Shown here: in pieces, positions 51,572-61,746 of the stretch | Layout: each line of letters begins with the position of its first letter | How positions within the stretch are numbered: position 1 is the stretch's first letter | Assembly (NCBI GenBank): GCA_037045225.1 | Contig: JBAOHZ010000009.1 | Coordinates: 1,860,001 to 1,924,000 of the forward strand | Direction of reading: 5' to 3' | DNA from: Nitrospira sp. | Lineage (GTDB): Bacteria > Nitrospirota > Nitrospiria > Nitrospirales > Nitrospiraceae | DNA length: 64,000 bases | The notes under the pieces: generated by a model | The model's input: only the letters and a program-made list of their open reading frames with translations | Database searches by the model: none | What the model was told of the DNA's origin: nothing | Translations under genes and position numbers: made by a program

Positions 51572-52396
51572 TTACTGCCGCACCGCATTGAGATAGCGTC
51601 GGAGAATCGCCTGTTCGACCCGCGACCGCCCGCGATCAGGTGCCGGAAACCGCAGCACAAGATGAATACGCCCGGGCTCAGGGAGTTGAATCGTAATGCG
51701 TGGCTCTGGGGAGGGCGCTTCCAGGAGGTTTGTTTGCTCCAGCAATTTCATCTGTCGACCCATTTGATCCATGAAGGAAGCACATTCGGCCTTGGCGGCA
51801 TTGAGCAATGCTTGCTCGGCCGCTCGCCAATCATCCGTGCTCTGAAGGGGAACCGACAACACGTAGAGGCCATATTCCTGCGAGGGACTTTCCTTGATCA
51901 AGGGACTTCCAAACAAAAGACTGTTGGGGAACACCACGATTCGGCCGGTATAGAGATGCGACGTCTGACCCGGCCCGATTTCCAACAGCTTCGTCGCAAA
52001 CACATCGTACTCCAACACGACGCCTCGATAGATTCCCAACTGGATACGATCCCCGACGCCGTAGACCCCTCCGCCGATACGCAACGCCGCGCCGCTCCAA
52101 CACAGAATCAATTCCTTGGTCGCCAAGACCACCGTCGCCGCCAAGGCGACCAGAGAAACGGCGAAGGCATCCAACTCGTGGGCCCAGATCACCACAAGTC
52201 CAACAAACAGTCCCAGAACCATGCTGTTGCGAGTCGTGACGATCCACCGTCGCTTGGCGTCGATGGTGAGCGTGTGATTACCTTTGATCCAACGGACCAG
52301 AACCGTCCGTACAATGAGGAGAATAAGGAGGAGAAGAATCGACTTCAGCAGGTCGAAGAAGACGCTGGACCCGATAACCGGCAACAATTCTCGCAT
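51572..52396 (-). CDS. MscS-family mechanosensitive channel protein
   Basis: A protein of 274 residues with hydrophobic segments at about 10-32, 55-75 and 78-98. The MscS beta domain follows, including GGVYGVGDRIQLGIYRGVVL and GRIVVFPNSLLFGSPLI (the family PNS motif). The C-terminal cytoplasmic part ends near RVEQAILRRYLNAVRQ. It is smaller than many relatives and has few TM helices. Its likely role is pressure release at hypo-osmotic shock. It follows a lipoprotein gene by 18 bases. Confidence 0.85.
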   Translation of the reverse strand: MRELLPVIGSSVFFDLLKSILLLLILLIVRTVLVRWIKGNHTLTIDAKRRWIVTTRNSMVLGLFVGLVVIWAHELDAFAVSLVALAATVVLATKELILCWSGAALRIGGGVYGVGDRIQLGIYRGVVLEYDVFATKLLEIGPGQTSHLYTGRIVVFPNSLLFGSPLIKESPSQEYGLYVLSVPLQSTDDWRAAEQALLNAAKAECASFMDQMGRQMKLLEQTNLLEAPSPEPRITIQLPEPGRIHLVLRFPAPDRGRSRVEQAILRRYLNAVRQ

Positions 52397-52414
52397 CGTG
52401 TTGTTCGAACCACG

Positions 52415-52861
52415 TTATTGCGACGCGGTCTCATCCTCACTGGCACGCGGGACACATTCTTCTCGCTTCCAATCTTTGAGCTGCTTGGCCTCATCGAACG
52501 AAAGCGTATATCGGTAGCAATAGAGCGGCTCACGGTACGGTTCATCACTGCCGGCCAGACTCTTTCCGAATGGGGAGGGCGAGGGAGGAGCCTTGGTCTT
52601 CTTGCCGGCCGCGAGGTTGCCGGGATCCCACGGGTGCACCTCTCGATCCCCCATGGGTACGCGGTAGGTCCACACCGTATCACCACCCAGCACCGGTGTC
52701 TTCGTAGTACTCGGAGGTCCGAACTTCTCTGAGATATCGTCTTGGGTGAGCTTCTTTACTCCCTTATCCAAATATCGATCCCGCCAGGGTCCACCGCAGC
52801 CGGACAGTGCGACTACACAGAGAAGGAGCACGAGAGTCTGTCCACGACCTAGGCACGTCAT
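52415..52861 (-). CDS. Hypothetical lipoprotein
   Basis: A protein of 148 residues from ATG 52861, with signal peptide MTCLGRGQTLVLLLCVVALS and lipobox LSGCG. An earlier ATG at 52903 would overlap the upstream gene. The mature part has DDISEKFGPPSTTKTPVLGG and TVWTYRV, like small SmpA/BamE-type lipoproteins in general pattern, but I cannot assign it. It sits between a small membrane protein gene and the MscS gene. Confidence 0.7.
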   Translation of the reverse strand: MTCLGRGQTLVLLLCVVALSGCGGPWRDRYLDKGVKKLTQDDISEKFGPPSTTKTPVLGGDTVWTYRVPMGDREVHPWDPGNLAAGKKTKAPPSPSPFGKSLAGSDEPYREPLYCYRYTLSFDEAKQLKDWKREECVPRASEDETASQ

Positions 52862-52889
52862 CGTCTTGTCTGTGCTACGTATCACCGGG

Positions 52890-53105
52890 CTACCGTTCCA
52901 CATCACGCTGTTCCCGACCCCACCGAATGGAGCAATACATCGCGTACCCCTGAGCCATCATTCCGGTGACGAGTAGGCCCAACGCCGTTTGCAGCCAGAT
53001 GGTATGGGGAAATTCCAACCCGTAAATGCCAAGCATGAACCCCGCGGCAATAAACACAATGCCCATCCCGCGAGCAATCAATGCGTTCGTTGGCAAATCA
53101 GACAT
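52890..53105 (-). CDS. Small membrane protein
   Basis: A protein of 71 residues with two hydrophobic segments (GIVFIAAGFMLGIYGL, about 14-30, and TALGLLVTGMMAQGYAMY, about 40-58) and a basic, polar C-terminus. It has no recognised family. The start is ATG 53105, with GGGA 7 bases upstream. It is followed by the lipoprotein gene and MscS gene in the same direction. Confidence 0.6.
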   Translation of the reverse strand: MSDLPTNALIARGMGIVFIAAGFMLGIYGLEFPHTIWLQTALGLLVTGMMAQGYAMYCSIRWGREQRDVER

Positions 53106-53182
53106 CAATCATCCCTAAGCCCCTACGAATCAATACGCTACACCGACATATCCCATCGGTTCAACTCTTTGCCGCTTCGCCG

Positions 53183-53866
53183 TCACGACTTCGTTTTGGC
53201 CCGAATGGCGCCGGCTCTCGCCTCCAACCGCTCTGCCTCTGCGGCTCGCCCCGATTTACGCAGCGCGCCGGCATAGTCCTCAAGATTCTTGGCCACATCA
53301 GCATGGTCCGACCCCAACTGTGTCTCCCGAATGGCCAAGGCCCGCGCAAACAAGTCCCCCGCCTGTGCTCCGTCACCTTGAGCCAGGTACATCGCGGCCA
53401 AATTGCTCAGCGCGAGCGCTACCTCAAGATGGTCCCGGCCCAGGAGCTTCTCTTTGATCGCAAGTGCGCGCGTTAAGAGTCTTTGGGCATCAGCGTATTG
53501 TCCGTGCTTCCGATGCAAAACGCCAAGATTATTCAACATGGCCGCCACATCAAGATGGGTCTCACCGTACACATCCTGGTAAATCTTGAGCGCCTCCAGA
53601 TACACGGGTTCAGCCTCGACGAACTTCCCCTGCGCGCTATACGCTTGTGCCAAATGAGCCAAGGTCACTGCCACCCGCCGATCATGCAAACCGAACTCTT
53701 CTGCCTTCTGAACGGCGGCAGAAAAAATCTTTTCCGCCTGCTCATACTCACCTCGTTGCAAGGCCGATTCGCCGGCCTGCATCGCCGCATCCCACGTCTG
53801 TTGCCCGCAGGCCAGAGTCACCAGCAGCAGAAGCGACCATGCGCCGGCGGCAACGGGTCGCTTCAT
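53183..53866 (-). CDS. TPR-repeat lipoprotein
   Basis: A protein of 227 residues: signal peptide with lipobox TLACG near residue 20, then four to five tetratricopeptide repeats of the kinesin-light-chain type. These include EKIFSAAVQKAEEFGLHDRR, PVYLEALKIYQDVYGETHLD, RLLTRALAIKEKLLGRDHLE and DLFARALAIRETQLGSDHAD. It is likely periplasmic and a scaffold. The ATG overlaps the stop of the upstream oxidoreductase gene by 4 bases. Confidence 0.82.
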   Translation of the reverse strand: MKRPVAAGAWSLLLLVTLACGQQTWDAAMQAGESALQRGEYEQAEKIFSAAVQKAEEFGLHDRRVAVTLAHLAQAYSAQGKFVEAEPVYLEALKIYQDVYGETHLDVAAMLNNLGVLHRKHGQYADAQRLLTRALAIKEKLLGRDHLEVALALSNLAAMYLAQGDGAQAGDLFARALAIRETQLGSDHADVAKNLEDYAGALRKSGRAAEAERLEARAGAIRAKTKS

Positions 53867-55272
53867 GCTCGCCCCATCTGCTCGACAATGGACTCAGCGG
53901 GATACGTCACGATCTCCGCGAGCGTCGGATGATAGTGGGGAATGCGCAGCAGATCCTGTGCGGTTCCATGAAAATACATCACCGCGATCAGCTCATGGAT
54001 CAGTTCGCCCGCCTCCGGCCCCACAATCTGAGCGCCCAGCAACGCGCCGTCGTCCGGGCAACAGAGCAGCTTCACAAATCCATGCGCCGCGCCCATACAC
54101 ATGGCTTTCCCATGGTCGGCAAACGGATAGGACGCCGTCAGATACGGAATCGCCTCGTCGTGGCACTGCCGTTCGCTCATTCCCGCCACCGCAACCTGCG
54201 GTTCGGTGAAGACGACTTCCGTGTCCAACCGGTGATCGATCACCCGCGCGGGCTCATTCGGATGCGTCGCGTTGAATGCTGCCGTTTCGCCTTGCTGAAT
54301 CGCCAGATGCACGATGGGAGTGAGATCGTTGACATCACCTACGGCAAAGATGTGCGGCTGTGACGTCCGCATATCCCCGCCAACCACCAGCCGGCCATCA
54401 ACCATACGTACTCCGGCGGCCTCCAGATTGAGCCCTTTCAGGTTGGGGCGACGACCGAGGGCTTGCAAAATAGTCTCGGCCGATCGCGTGTGGACAACAC
54501 CACCTTGCAGAAAATGCACGGTCCTCTCAGATGGGGTGGAGGTCACACGTTGGAATGACACGCCGGTAATGACATCAATCCCCTCGCCCCGAAAAGCCTC
54601 CGCCAGCGCCTGACCGATATCTTCATCCATATCGGACAACAACGTCGTGCCACGTTGCAACATGGTGACCTTCGTTCCAATACGCGCAAAAAATTGCGCA
54701 AACTCGACGGCGACCAGGCCTCCACCCAACACCAGGAGCGACACCGGCGGGCGACGAACATCGAGCATCTCATCGCTGGTCAGGTAGCCGGCCTCGTCCA
54801 ACCCTGGAATAGCCACGTTGGCCGCGCTCGACCCAGTGGCAATAACGAATGTGCCGCCTCGAATTTGAACCTCTCCGGCACGAATATCGTGCGGGGAGAG
54901 GAACTCGGCGCGGGACTCATATAAGGTGAACCGCGGGTCTCGTAGCGCGGCGATGCGATAGTCCGCAAACTCTTGAACCAATCGGTTCTTGCGATCGACG
55001 ATGGCGGAGAGATCTGCTTGGGCAGTGACCGGATTCAGTCCGAACTCACGCGCACGCTTCATCAGAGCCATGATCTCAGCCGAGCGCAGAATCGTTTTGG
55101 TCGGCATGCACCCCCGCAGAATGCACAGTCCCCCGAGCGGACCCTGATCCACGATGGCCACATCGGCGCCCGCATCGCGAGCCGTCCGAGCAGCAGCATA
55201 ACCGGCCGATCCGCCCCCGATGACTACGACATCGTGTCGCCGTTCAGGCATGTGAGAGAGTTGTGATGACAT
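53863..55272 (-). CDS. FAD-dependent pyridine nucleotide-disulfide oxidoreductase
   Basis: A protein of 469 residues of the mercuric reductase/lipoamide dehydrogenase class. FAD-binding VVVIGGGSAGYAAARTARDA is near the N-terminus. The redox-active pair is GLCILRGCMPTK (C-x4-C). The NAD(P) motif is LLVLGGGLVAVEFAQFFARI near residue 185. A second FAD motif, IFAVGDVNDLTPIVHLAIQQ, lies near 315. The dimerisation domain has HYHPTLAEIV with the His-x3-Glu-like end. The substrate is unknown; there is no N-terminal metal-binding domain and no C-terminal Cys-Cys, so mercuric reductase is unlikely. An alternative start is ATG 55251. Confidence 0.85.
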   Translation of the reverse strand: MSSQLSHMPERRHDVVVIGGGSAGYAAARTARDAGADVAIVDQGPLGGLCILRGCMPTKTILRSAEIMALMKRAREFGLNPVTAQADLSAIVDRKNRLVQEFADYRIAALRDPRFTLYESRAEFLSPHDIRAGEVQIRGGTFVIATGSSAANVAIPGLDEAGYLTSDEMLDVRRPPVSLLVLGGGLVAVEFAQFFARIGTKVTMLQRGTTLLSDMDEDIGQALAEAFRGEGIDVITGVSFQRVTSTPSERTVHFLQGGVVHTRSAETILQALGRRPNLKGLNLEAAGVRMVDGRLVVGGDMRTSQPHIFAVGDVNDLTPIVHLAIQQGETAAFNATHPNEPARVIDHRLDTEVVFTEPQVAVAGMSERQCHDEAIPYLTASYPFADHGKAMCMGAAHGFVKLLCCPDDGALLGAQIVGPEAGELIHELIAVMYFHGTAQDLLRIPHYHPTLAEIVTYPAESIVEQMGRA

Positions 55273-55321
55273 TCCCGGTCCGATAGACTATCTCGCAGGC
55301 ACGAATTTGTAAGGATACACT

Positions 55322-55540
55322 ATGATGAAACCGGGTCGCTATCGTCACTACAAAGGGAATGACTATGAGGTGCTGGGCGTGGCTCGGCATTCCGAAACCG
55401 AGGAGAAATATGTCGTCTATCGGCAGCTCTACGGAGCAGGCGAACTGTGGATCAGACCGCTGGGCATGTTTCTCGAGTCTGTGACCGTCGGCGAGACCGT
55501 TGTCCCTCGATTCCGGCGGTTAGAGGAAGGTCCAGCGTGA
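55322..55540 (+). CDS. DUF1653 protein
   Basis: A protein of 72 residues made up of one DUF1653 domain: PGRYRHYKGNDYEVLGVARH at the start, YVVYRQLYGAGELWIRPLGM in the middle. The family is small and cytoplasmic, of unknown function. AGGATA precedes the ATG. It overlaps the convergent MEKHLA gene by 21 bases. Confidence 0.85.
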   Translation: MMKPGRYRHYKGNDYEVLGVARHSETEEKYVVYRQLYGAGELWIRPLGMFLESVTVGETVVPRFRRLEEGPA

Positions 55541-55993
55541 GAACGTCGCGGCCTGTCCCTGGCGACGCCCGGCTGCGTCGATGACGCTCCATACAATCGC
55601 GCTTTCGATCAGGAACCGTCGCCCGCTGTGTGAAATTCTGACCCCGCGGTAATTGTCCACATACCCCTTCGCGCGCGCACGTTCGAGCATCCACTCTCGC
55701 TCGGCACGATTCACAGCTTCTGCCGTCAGGCGGGACGGAGTTTGCAACAACAACTCCCACGTGGTCTCCCACAAGGTCAGCGCGAGATGCGATCCGTAAT
55801 TCAGGATCGGATCCTCCTGCGTGCCGTGTGAGACCACCACAACAGGCGCCATGAACAACGCATGCGCCTGCTCCTCAGGCCCTCCGGTCCGTGGCATCAA
55901 CTCCCGCCCGACCCAGTGGCGATAACTGTTCAAGAGCAGTTGGGACCATTCGACGACCGACGGCTGACTCCACACCTGACTCGGATCGTCCAT
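55520..55993 (-). CDS. MEKHLA-domain protein
   Basis: A protein of about 157 residues. The MEKHLA domain is recognised by NYGSHLALTLWETTWELLLQ, PSRLTAEAVNRAEREWML and YVDNYRGVRISHSGRRFLIE; it is a PAS-like fold, and no enzymatic motif is seen. ATG 55993 with GAGGGG upstream is preferred; the frame is open to ATG 56074. Its role is unknown. Confidence 0.75.
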   Translation of the reverse strand: MDDPSQVWSQPSVVEWSQLLLNSYRHWVGRELMPRTGGPEEQAHALFMAPVVVVSHGTQEDPILNYGSHLALTLWETTWELLLQTPSRLTAEAVNRAEREWMLERARAKGYVDNYRGVRISHSGRRFLIESAIVWSVIDAAGRRQGQAATFSRWTFL

Positions 55994-56084
55994 GGCCCCC
56001 TCAACGGAATAGGTCGACGCGATATATTTCACGTATGACTGACTTGCCGGTACTAGCACGCCGCCCCGTTCCATGCCAAGCAGG

Positions 56085-56636
56085 TTATGCAGCGCGTTTT
56101 CTCAAATGACGAACAAACAACGCCTGCCCGGTACTTCCCATCAAAGTCATGACCAAATCGCCGCGTTGCAGGACGGTCCCGTCCGCCATCGCCTCAGCCT
56201 GTTGTGTGATGACCTTGCAAGCCCAGGTCTCTACCGTCTCATCGTGCGCCTTTGCCTTGAGGAGAACGCGGCCTTTTCCCTCAACTCGATACATCATGTC
56301 CGACGGCACAGCCTCAAACAGCTGGTCCGGATCGCCCGAGATGGGCCGGAGAGAGTGGGCCGACTTGGCCCCGCCCTGCTGGGAGTAGTGAAAGACCTGA
56401 TAAGGAAATAAATACGGGGCTTGTGGGTTTCGGAACCGATACGATGAGTCGAAGGCGACCAGTTGCCAATTTCCGAGCAGATCCTCTGCCGCGCAGGCCC
56501 GAGAAGACGGCCCGTGACCGGCGAGCCCGATTCGTGGCAGCGACTTTGCCACAGCATGGTCTTTGGCCTCGACCGGACACCAACTCATCACACCCAGACA
56601 ACCCGCCACAATACACACTCCGATCCATCGTGCCAT
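56085..56636 (-). CDS. Secreted hypothetical protein
   Basis: A protein of 183 residues with a signal peptide (MARWIGVCIVAGCLGVMSWC, cleavage near VEAKD). The mature part starts after a Cys/Ala segment with DLLGNWQLVAFDSSYRFRNP. The pattern GNWQL recalls lipocalin-like small secreted domains but is not specific. No family is assigned. The gene is single, directly upstream of the MEKHLA gene on the same strand. Confidence 0.65.
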   Translation of the reverse strand: MARWIGVCIVAGCLGVMSWCPVEAKDHAVAKSLPRIGLAGHGPSSRACAAEDLLGNWQLVAFDSSYRFRNPQAPYLFPYQVFHYSQQGGAKSAHSLRPISGDPDQLFEAVPSDMMYRVEGKGRVLLKAKAHDETVETWACKVITQQAEAMADGTVLQRGDLVMTLMGSTGQALFVRHLRKRAA

Positions 56637-56737
56637 AGGCTCCTCCGTCTCAGGAATGATCTCTCCGAACCCATGCCCGCGACCTGCCGTAAGACAAGCC
56701 TAGCAGAGGATCGGAGTTCGTCAGAAATTTAGCGGTA

Positions 56738-56971
56738 TTAGGGTTCTTTTTGTCCGTCTGCCGCCGGGGATGGGGCGGGAAGCGCTTTGGGTGCGCGTGG
56801 CAGCACACGATACTCGATCAACCGGCAAGTACAGAACGAAACCTGCCGCCATTCGGCAGTAATTTTCACGATCGCCGATCCGCAGATCGTGCACCCCAGC
56901 GCCCGGGGATCACGCTTGATCGTCCAGCGGGGAATCGTGATGCGTTCGGCGTCGACCGGTTCCTGTTCCAT
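56738..56971 (-). CDS. Small hypothetical protein with four cysteines
   Basis: A protein of 77 residues. Cysteines in LGCTICGSAI and SFCTCRLIEY suggest zinc binding. The C-terminus is Pro/Ala-rich. The ribosome binding site is weak. No family is recognised. Confidence 0.5.
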   Translation of the reverse strand: MEQEPVDAERITIPRWTIKRDPRALGCTICGSAIVKITAEWRQVSFCTCRLIEYRVLPRAPKALPAPSPAADGQKEP

Positions 56972-57036
56972 GCAGGCTCTATCGGTCCGCCGTTTTAAAA
57001 TCTAAAGAGGCAATTTCTTCCGGCCCCCCTTTGCCC

Positions 57037-57067
57037 TTGATGCCACAGGCCTGCTCGCATATATAAT
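57037..57067 (+). promoter_or_regulatory. Likely promoter of leuCD
   Basis: A perfect -10 hexamer TATAAT at 57062-57067 is preceded by TTGATG at 57037-57042 with a 19-base spacer, a little long. Transcription would start near 57074, giving a leader of about 57 bases before the leuC ATG at 57131. No leader-peptide attenuator was seen. Confidence 0.5.
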
Positions 57068-57130
57068 AGGCCCGCATCGGTACTGCGCCTTCCATCACTG
57101 CAAGCGCGCAGGTTTACAAGGAGTATCGCC

Positions 57131-58534
<1,404 letters not shown>

Positions 58535-58610
58535 GCCAGCACACATTCCGCAACTGACAACGGCACGATAGCGTCGGCCCCCGTCAGCCGCGAAGCAGAA
58601 GAGGACACCT

Positions 58611-59231
58611 ATGGACGCATTCACAACTTTGACAGGCCTGGTCGCTCCGTTGGACCGGCTCAATGTCGACACCGATCAGATCATTCCGAAACAGTTTTTA
58701 AAGACCATCAAGCGAACCGGCCTGCGGGAAGGACTGTTTTACGATTGGCGGCGGCGGAAGGATGGCTCGCAGGATCCCGCCTTCTTCCTCAACCAGCCCC
58801 GCTATCACAACGCCACGATGCTGCTGGCGCGCGACAACTTCGGCTGCGGATCATCACGCGAACACGCGCCATGGGCGCTGCTCGACCAAGGGTTTCGTTG
58901 CGTCCTCGCCCCGAGCTTCGCGGATATTTTCTACAACAACTGCTTTCAAAACGGTATTCTCCCCGTGGTGCTGACAGGACCTCAAATCCAAACCCTGTTC
59001 GAAGGCGTCACAGACCGCGAAGGCTATCAGCTGACGGTCGACCTGGCGGCGCAACAAGTCACGGCGCCGGACGGCGCGACCTACCATTTCGAGATCGATC
59101 CGTTCCGAAAAGATTGTCTGTACCGAGGATTGGACGCGATCGGCCTCACGCTCCAACAGGCCGGTCACATCACGGAATATGAACAACGCCGTCGTACACA
59201 AGCCCCCTGGCTGTTTCAAGACGTGCGCTAA
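58611..59231 (+). CDS. leuD: 3-isopropylmalate dehydratase small subunit
   Basis: A protein of 206 residues, typical LeuD. The swivel-domain motifs DRLNVDTDQIIPKQFLKTIK and ARDNFGCGSSREHAPWALLD are present, along with FADIFYNNCFQNGILPVVL. It is the partner of LeuC, and the two are clearly co-transcribed. Confidence 0.96.
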   Translation: MDAFTTLTGLVAPLDRLNVDTDQIIPKQFLKTIKRTGLREGLFYDWRRRKDGSQDPAFFLNQPRYHNATMLLARDNFGCGSSREHAPWALLDQGFRCVLAPSFADIFYNNCFQNGILPVVLTGPQIQTLFEGVTDREGYQLTVDLAAQQVTAPDGATYHFEIDPFRKDCLYRGLDAIGLTLQQAGHITEYEQRRRTQAPWLFQDVR

Positions 59232-59252
59232 CCATCGGGAAAGGAGCGCCCT

Positions 59253-59642
59253 ATGACGTGGTGGGAAACCATTCTGTTTCCTGTGGCCTGGCTGTGGAGA
59301 CCGAAACTTCTCTTCACGTTGCTCTTTTTCGGCGGCGCCGCCTATCTCTTGGTCATCTTCAATTGGAGCTACTCCGACGGAGATCGCGCGGGCTATCTCC
59401 AAAAGCTGTCTCGAAAGGGATGGGTGTGCAAAACGCAGGAGGGCGAGCTGGCCATGACAACCGTGCCTGGCGTGGCCCCGCTCTTATGGACGTTTACGGT
59501 GTGGGATGAGGGCGTAGCCAAGAAACTCGATGGGCAAATGGGTAAACGAGTGGTCCTCCATTACAAAGAGTACCGGTATCTTCCCACCACCTGTTTCGGA
59601 GAGACGACCTACTTCGTGGATCGCGTCGAGATCTTGGACTAA
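59253..59642 (+). CDS. Conserved membrane-anchored hypothetical protein
   Basis: A protein of 129 residues. An N-terminal hydrophobic helix (about 18-38, LLFTLLFFGGAAYLLVIFNW) is followed by a soluble part with RAGYLQKLSRKGWVCKTQEG and VVLHYKEYRYLPTTCFGETT, with conserved-looking aromatic residues. I believe this family occurs widely as an uncharacterised protein. GGAGCG precedes the ATG. It starts 21 bases after leuD and may be part of the same transcript without a role in leucine synthesis. Confidence 0.7.
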   Translation: MTWWETILFPVAWLWRPKLLFTLLFFGGAAYLLVIFNWSYSDGDRAGYLQKLSRKGWVCKTQEGELAMTTVPGVAPLLWTFTVWDEGVAKKLDGQMGKRVVLHYKEYRYLPTTCFGETTYFVDRVEILD

Positions 59643-59662
59643 CCGTGGCCGTTCGCGAGTCG

Positions 59663-60721
59663 CTAGAGCCACTTCTTCTGCTTGAAAAAATACAGCATGG
59701 CCATTCCGGTGGTCGCCATGACGCCGAGTACGGCCGGATATCCCCAGGGTGATTTCAATTCCGGCATGTGCTCGAAATTCATCCCGTAGATACTCGCGAT
59801 AAAACTGAGCGGCATGAAAATCGTCGTGATGATCGTCAGCACTTTCATGACGCCGTTCAAGCGATAACTCACGCTGGATAAATACACTTCCATCATGGAC
59901 GACACCATTTCACGCAACGTCTCGATCGTATCGCCGATCTGAATGATGTGGTCATAGACATCGCGGAAAAAGACCTTCGTCGACCCCTGCAGAAATTGCC
60001 CGTCCGAACGCGACAAATTGTTCATAACATCCCGGAGCGGCCAGACGGAGCGACGCAGAAACAGCAGTTGCCGCTTGAGGCCGTGGATATCGCGCAATGT
60101 CTCTGGGCCGGGGTTTGTGACGCACAAATCCTGGAGCGCCTCAATTCGTTCACCCAGCGTCTCCAGAATGACGAAATACCGGTCCACAATCGAATCCATC
60201 AGCGCGTACAAGAGATAATCCGCGCCGGCATGACGTAACCGGCCTTTTCCGTTCCGCAACCGCTCTTTCACACCTTGAAAGACATCCCCGCCGTTCTCTT
60301 GAAAGGACAGGAGAAAGTTCTCACTGAATACCAGACTGACCTGCTCGACGTTGATGTCTCCCTCCCGGTCCCCTTCATACAGCATCTTGAGCACGACATA
60401 CCCGTATGAGCCATAGTCGTCGAGTTTCGGGCGTTGGTCGGTATTCGCGATATCTTCCAGCAGCAAGGGATGGAGGCCGAACATTTTCCCGAAGGTCTCC
60501 AGCACATCCATCTTGTGGATGCCACCGACGTCCACCCATCGAACCGTCGGCTCCCCGGTCATCACGATCTCGTCCGGCTTCGACACCGTCCGCTCTTGGA
60601 ACTGTCCCTCGCCGTATTCGTACACCGAGATCGTGACCGTCTCGGACTTTTTTTCACCGATATGGACCAGTGTGCCGGGCGGCAAGCCCGCCTTGCGGGA
60701 ATGTTTGTGCTTCAGCTTCAT
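59663..60721 (-). CDS. corA: Magnesium/cobalt transporter CorA
   Basis: A protein of 352 residues of the CorA family, a pentameric inner-membrane divalent cation channel. The large N-terminal cytoplasmic domain is followed by the stalk helix and two C-terminal membrane helices. The selectivity motif IYGMNFEHMPEL lies in the loop between them, and the protein ends in a basic KQKKWL. The length is normal. Confidence 0.93.
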   Translation of the reverse strand: MKLKHKHSRKAGLPPGTLVHIGEKKSETVTISVYEYGEGQFQERTVSKPDEIVMTGEPTVRWVDVGGIHKMDVLETFGKMFGLHPLLLEDIANTDQRPKLDDYGSYGYVVLKMLYEGDREGDINVEQVSLVFSENFLLSFQENGGDVFQGVKERLRNGKGRLRHAGADYLLYALMDSIVDRYFVILETLGERIEALQDLCVTNPGPETLRDIHGLKRQLLFLRRSVWPLRDVMNNLSRSDGQFLQGSTKVFFRDVYDHIIQIGDTIETLREMVSSMMEVYLSSVSYRLNGVMKVLTIITTIFMPLSFIASIYGMNFEHMPELKSPWGYPAVLGVMATTGMAMLYFFKQKKWL

Positions 60722-60864
60722 CGCTCTGCCAGCTTGTACGCGGAACAGGCAAGAGGGTCAAGAGCGGACTCGGCGCCAAGCCACTCCGGACTTTGCTCCC
60801 GAACCAAGACCTGGTACGGTAAAGACATACAACCACCACCTTTCCCTAGGAACCGGGAGCTCGC

Positions 60865-61683
60865 ATGACGATGGATCGTGAACTCAGCATCTTGTCGGAA
60901 GCCCTGAGGCAAGCCGGGCGTGAAGCACTCCGATTCGCGGCCATCGGATTCGACACCTACACCAAGCCGGATCGGTCACCCGTCACCTCTGCCGACCTGG
61001 CGGTCAATCAGATCCTGCGAGACAGCTTGTCGTCGGCGTTTCCTGAAGACGGATGGTTGTCCGAGGAAACAGAGGATACCGAGGAGCGACTCAGCAGGGA
61101 CCGCGTCTGGATTGTCGATCCGATCGACGGAACGCGCTCATTTGTGCGGGGCCTGCCTGAGTTTTGCCTGTCAGTGGCCCTGGTTGAGCATGGCGTGCCG
61201 GTCGTCGCAGCGATCTTCAATCCGGCCACCGGTGAGTGTTTTTCGGCCATTCGCGGACGCGGCATTCGCATCGACCGCCAGTCCGATGCCGGCCAGCCTC
61301 CGTTTACTCCCCCTGAGCGGCCACTTGCCCTTGTGAATCCATGGGAACACCGGGTCGGCCGCTTCCGGACCCTTGAGCCCCATCTACATTGCCGTCCGAT
61401 CGGATCGATTGCCTATGCCCTCGCGTTAGTCGCCGCCGGGCAGGCCGATGCCGCCGTGACGTTGGACGGGGGCAATGAGTGGGACATCGCCGCCGGCGTT
61501 CTGTTGATCGAAGAAAGCGGAGGGCGCGCCACCACGGCCACAGGCCATCCGTTTACGTTTAACCGCGCCGATCCCAGGGTGACAGGCACGTTGGCCATCG
61601 GTACAGCCCTGACCTCGCCGGCGCGCACACACCTGATGCAACTCAGTGCCGAGCGTACCGCTCTTCGCACCCCCCTCCCTTGA
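60865..61683 (+). CDS. Inositol monophosphatase family phosphatase (CysQ-like)
   Basis: A protein of 272 residues of the lithium-sensitive phosphatase family. Metal-binding motifs are WLSEETEDTEERL (Glu), VWIVDPIDGTRSFVRGLPEF (DPIDGT) and the C-terminal GGNEWDIAAGVLLIEESGG (WDxAAG). It could be a 3'-phosphoadenosine-5'-phosphate phosphatase or an inositol/histidinol phosphatase; sequence alone does not decide. GGGAG lies 5 bases before the ATG. Confidence 0.87.
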   Translation: MTMDRELSILSEALRQAGREALRFAAIGFDTYTKPDRSPVTSADLAVNQILRDSLSSAFPEDGWLSEETEDTEERLSRDRVWIVDPIDGTRSFVRGLPEFCLSVALVEHGVPVVAAIFNPATGECFSAIRGRGIRIDRQSDAGQPPFTPPERPLALVNPWEHRVGRFRTLEPHLHCRPIGSIAYALALVAAGQADAAVTLDGGNEWDIAAGVLLIEESGGRATTATGHPFTFNRADPRVTGTLAIGTALTSPARTHLMQLSAERTALRTPLP

Positions 61684-61746
61684 CCCTTTCAACCGCGATC
61701 GCTTCTCTGTACGATGTCCGCCTGGCAGACACCATGGAGGTTTCCC

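Noticed and set aside
53863..55272. Mercuric reductase
   Set aside because: The core flavoenzyme fold fits, but there is no N-terminal heavy-metal domain, no C-terminal vicinal cysteines and no mer genes nearby.
61577..61595. GGGTGACAGGCAC, similar to half of the RAYT palindrome
   Set aside because: It lies inside the coding part of the phosphatase gene, has no partner arm and differs in several bases.
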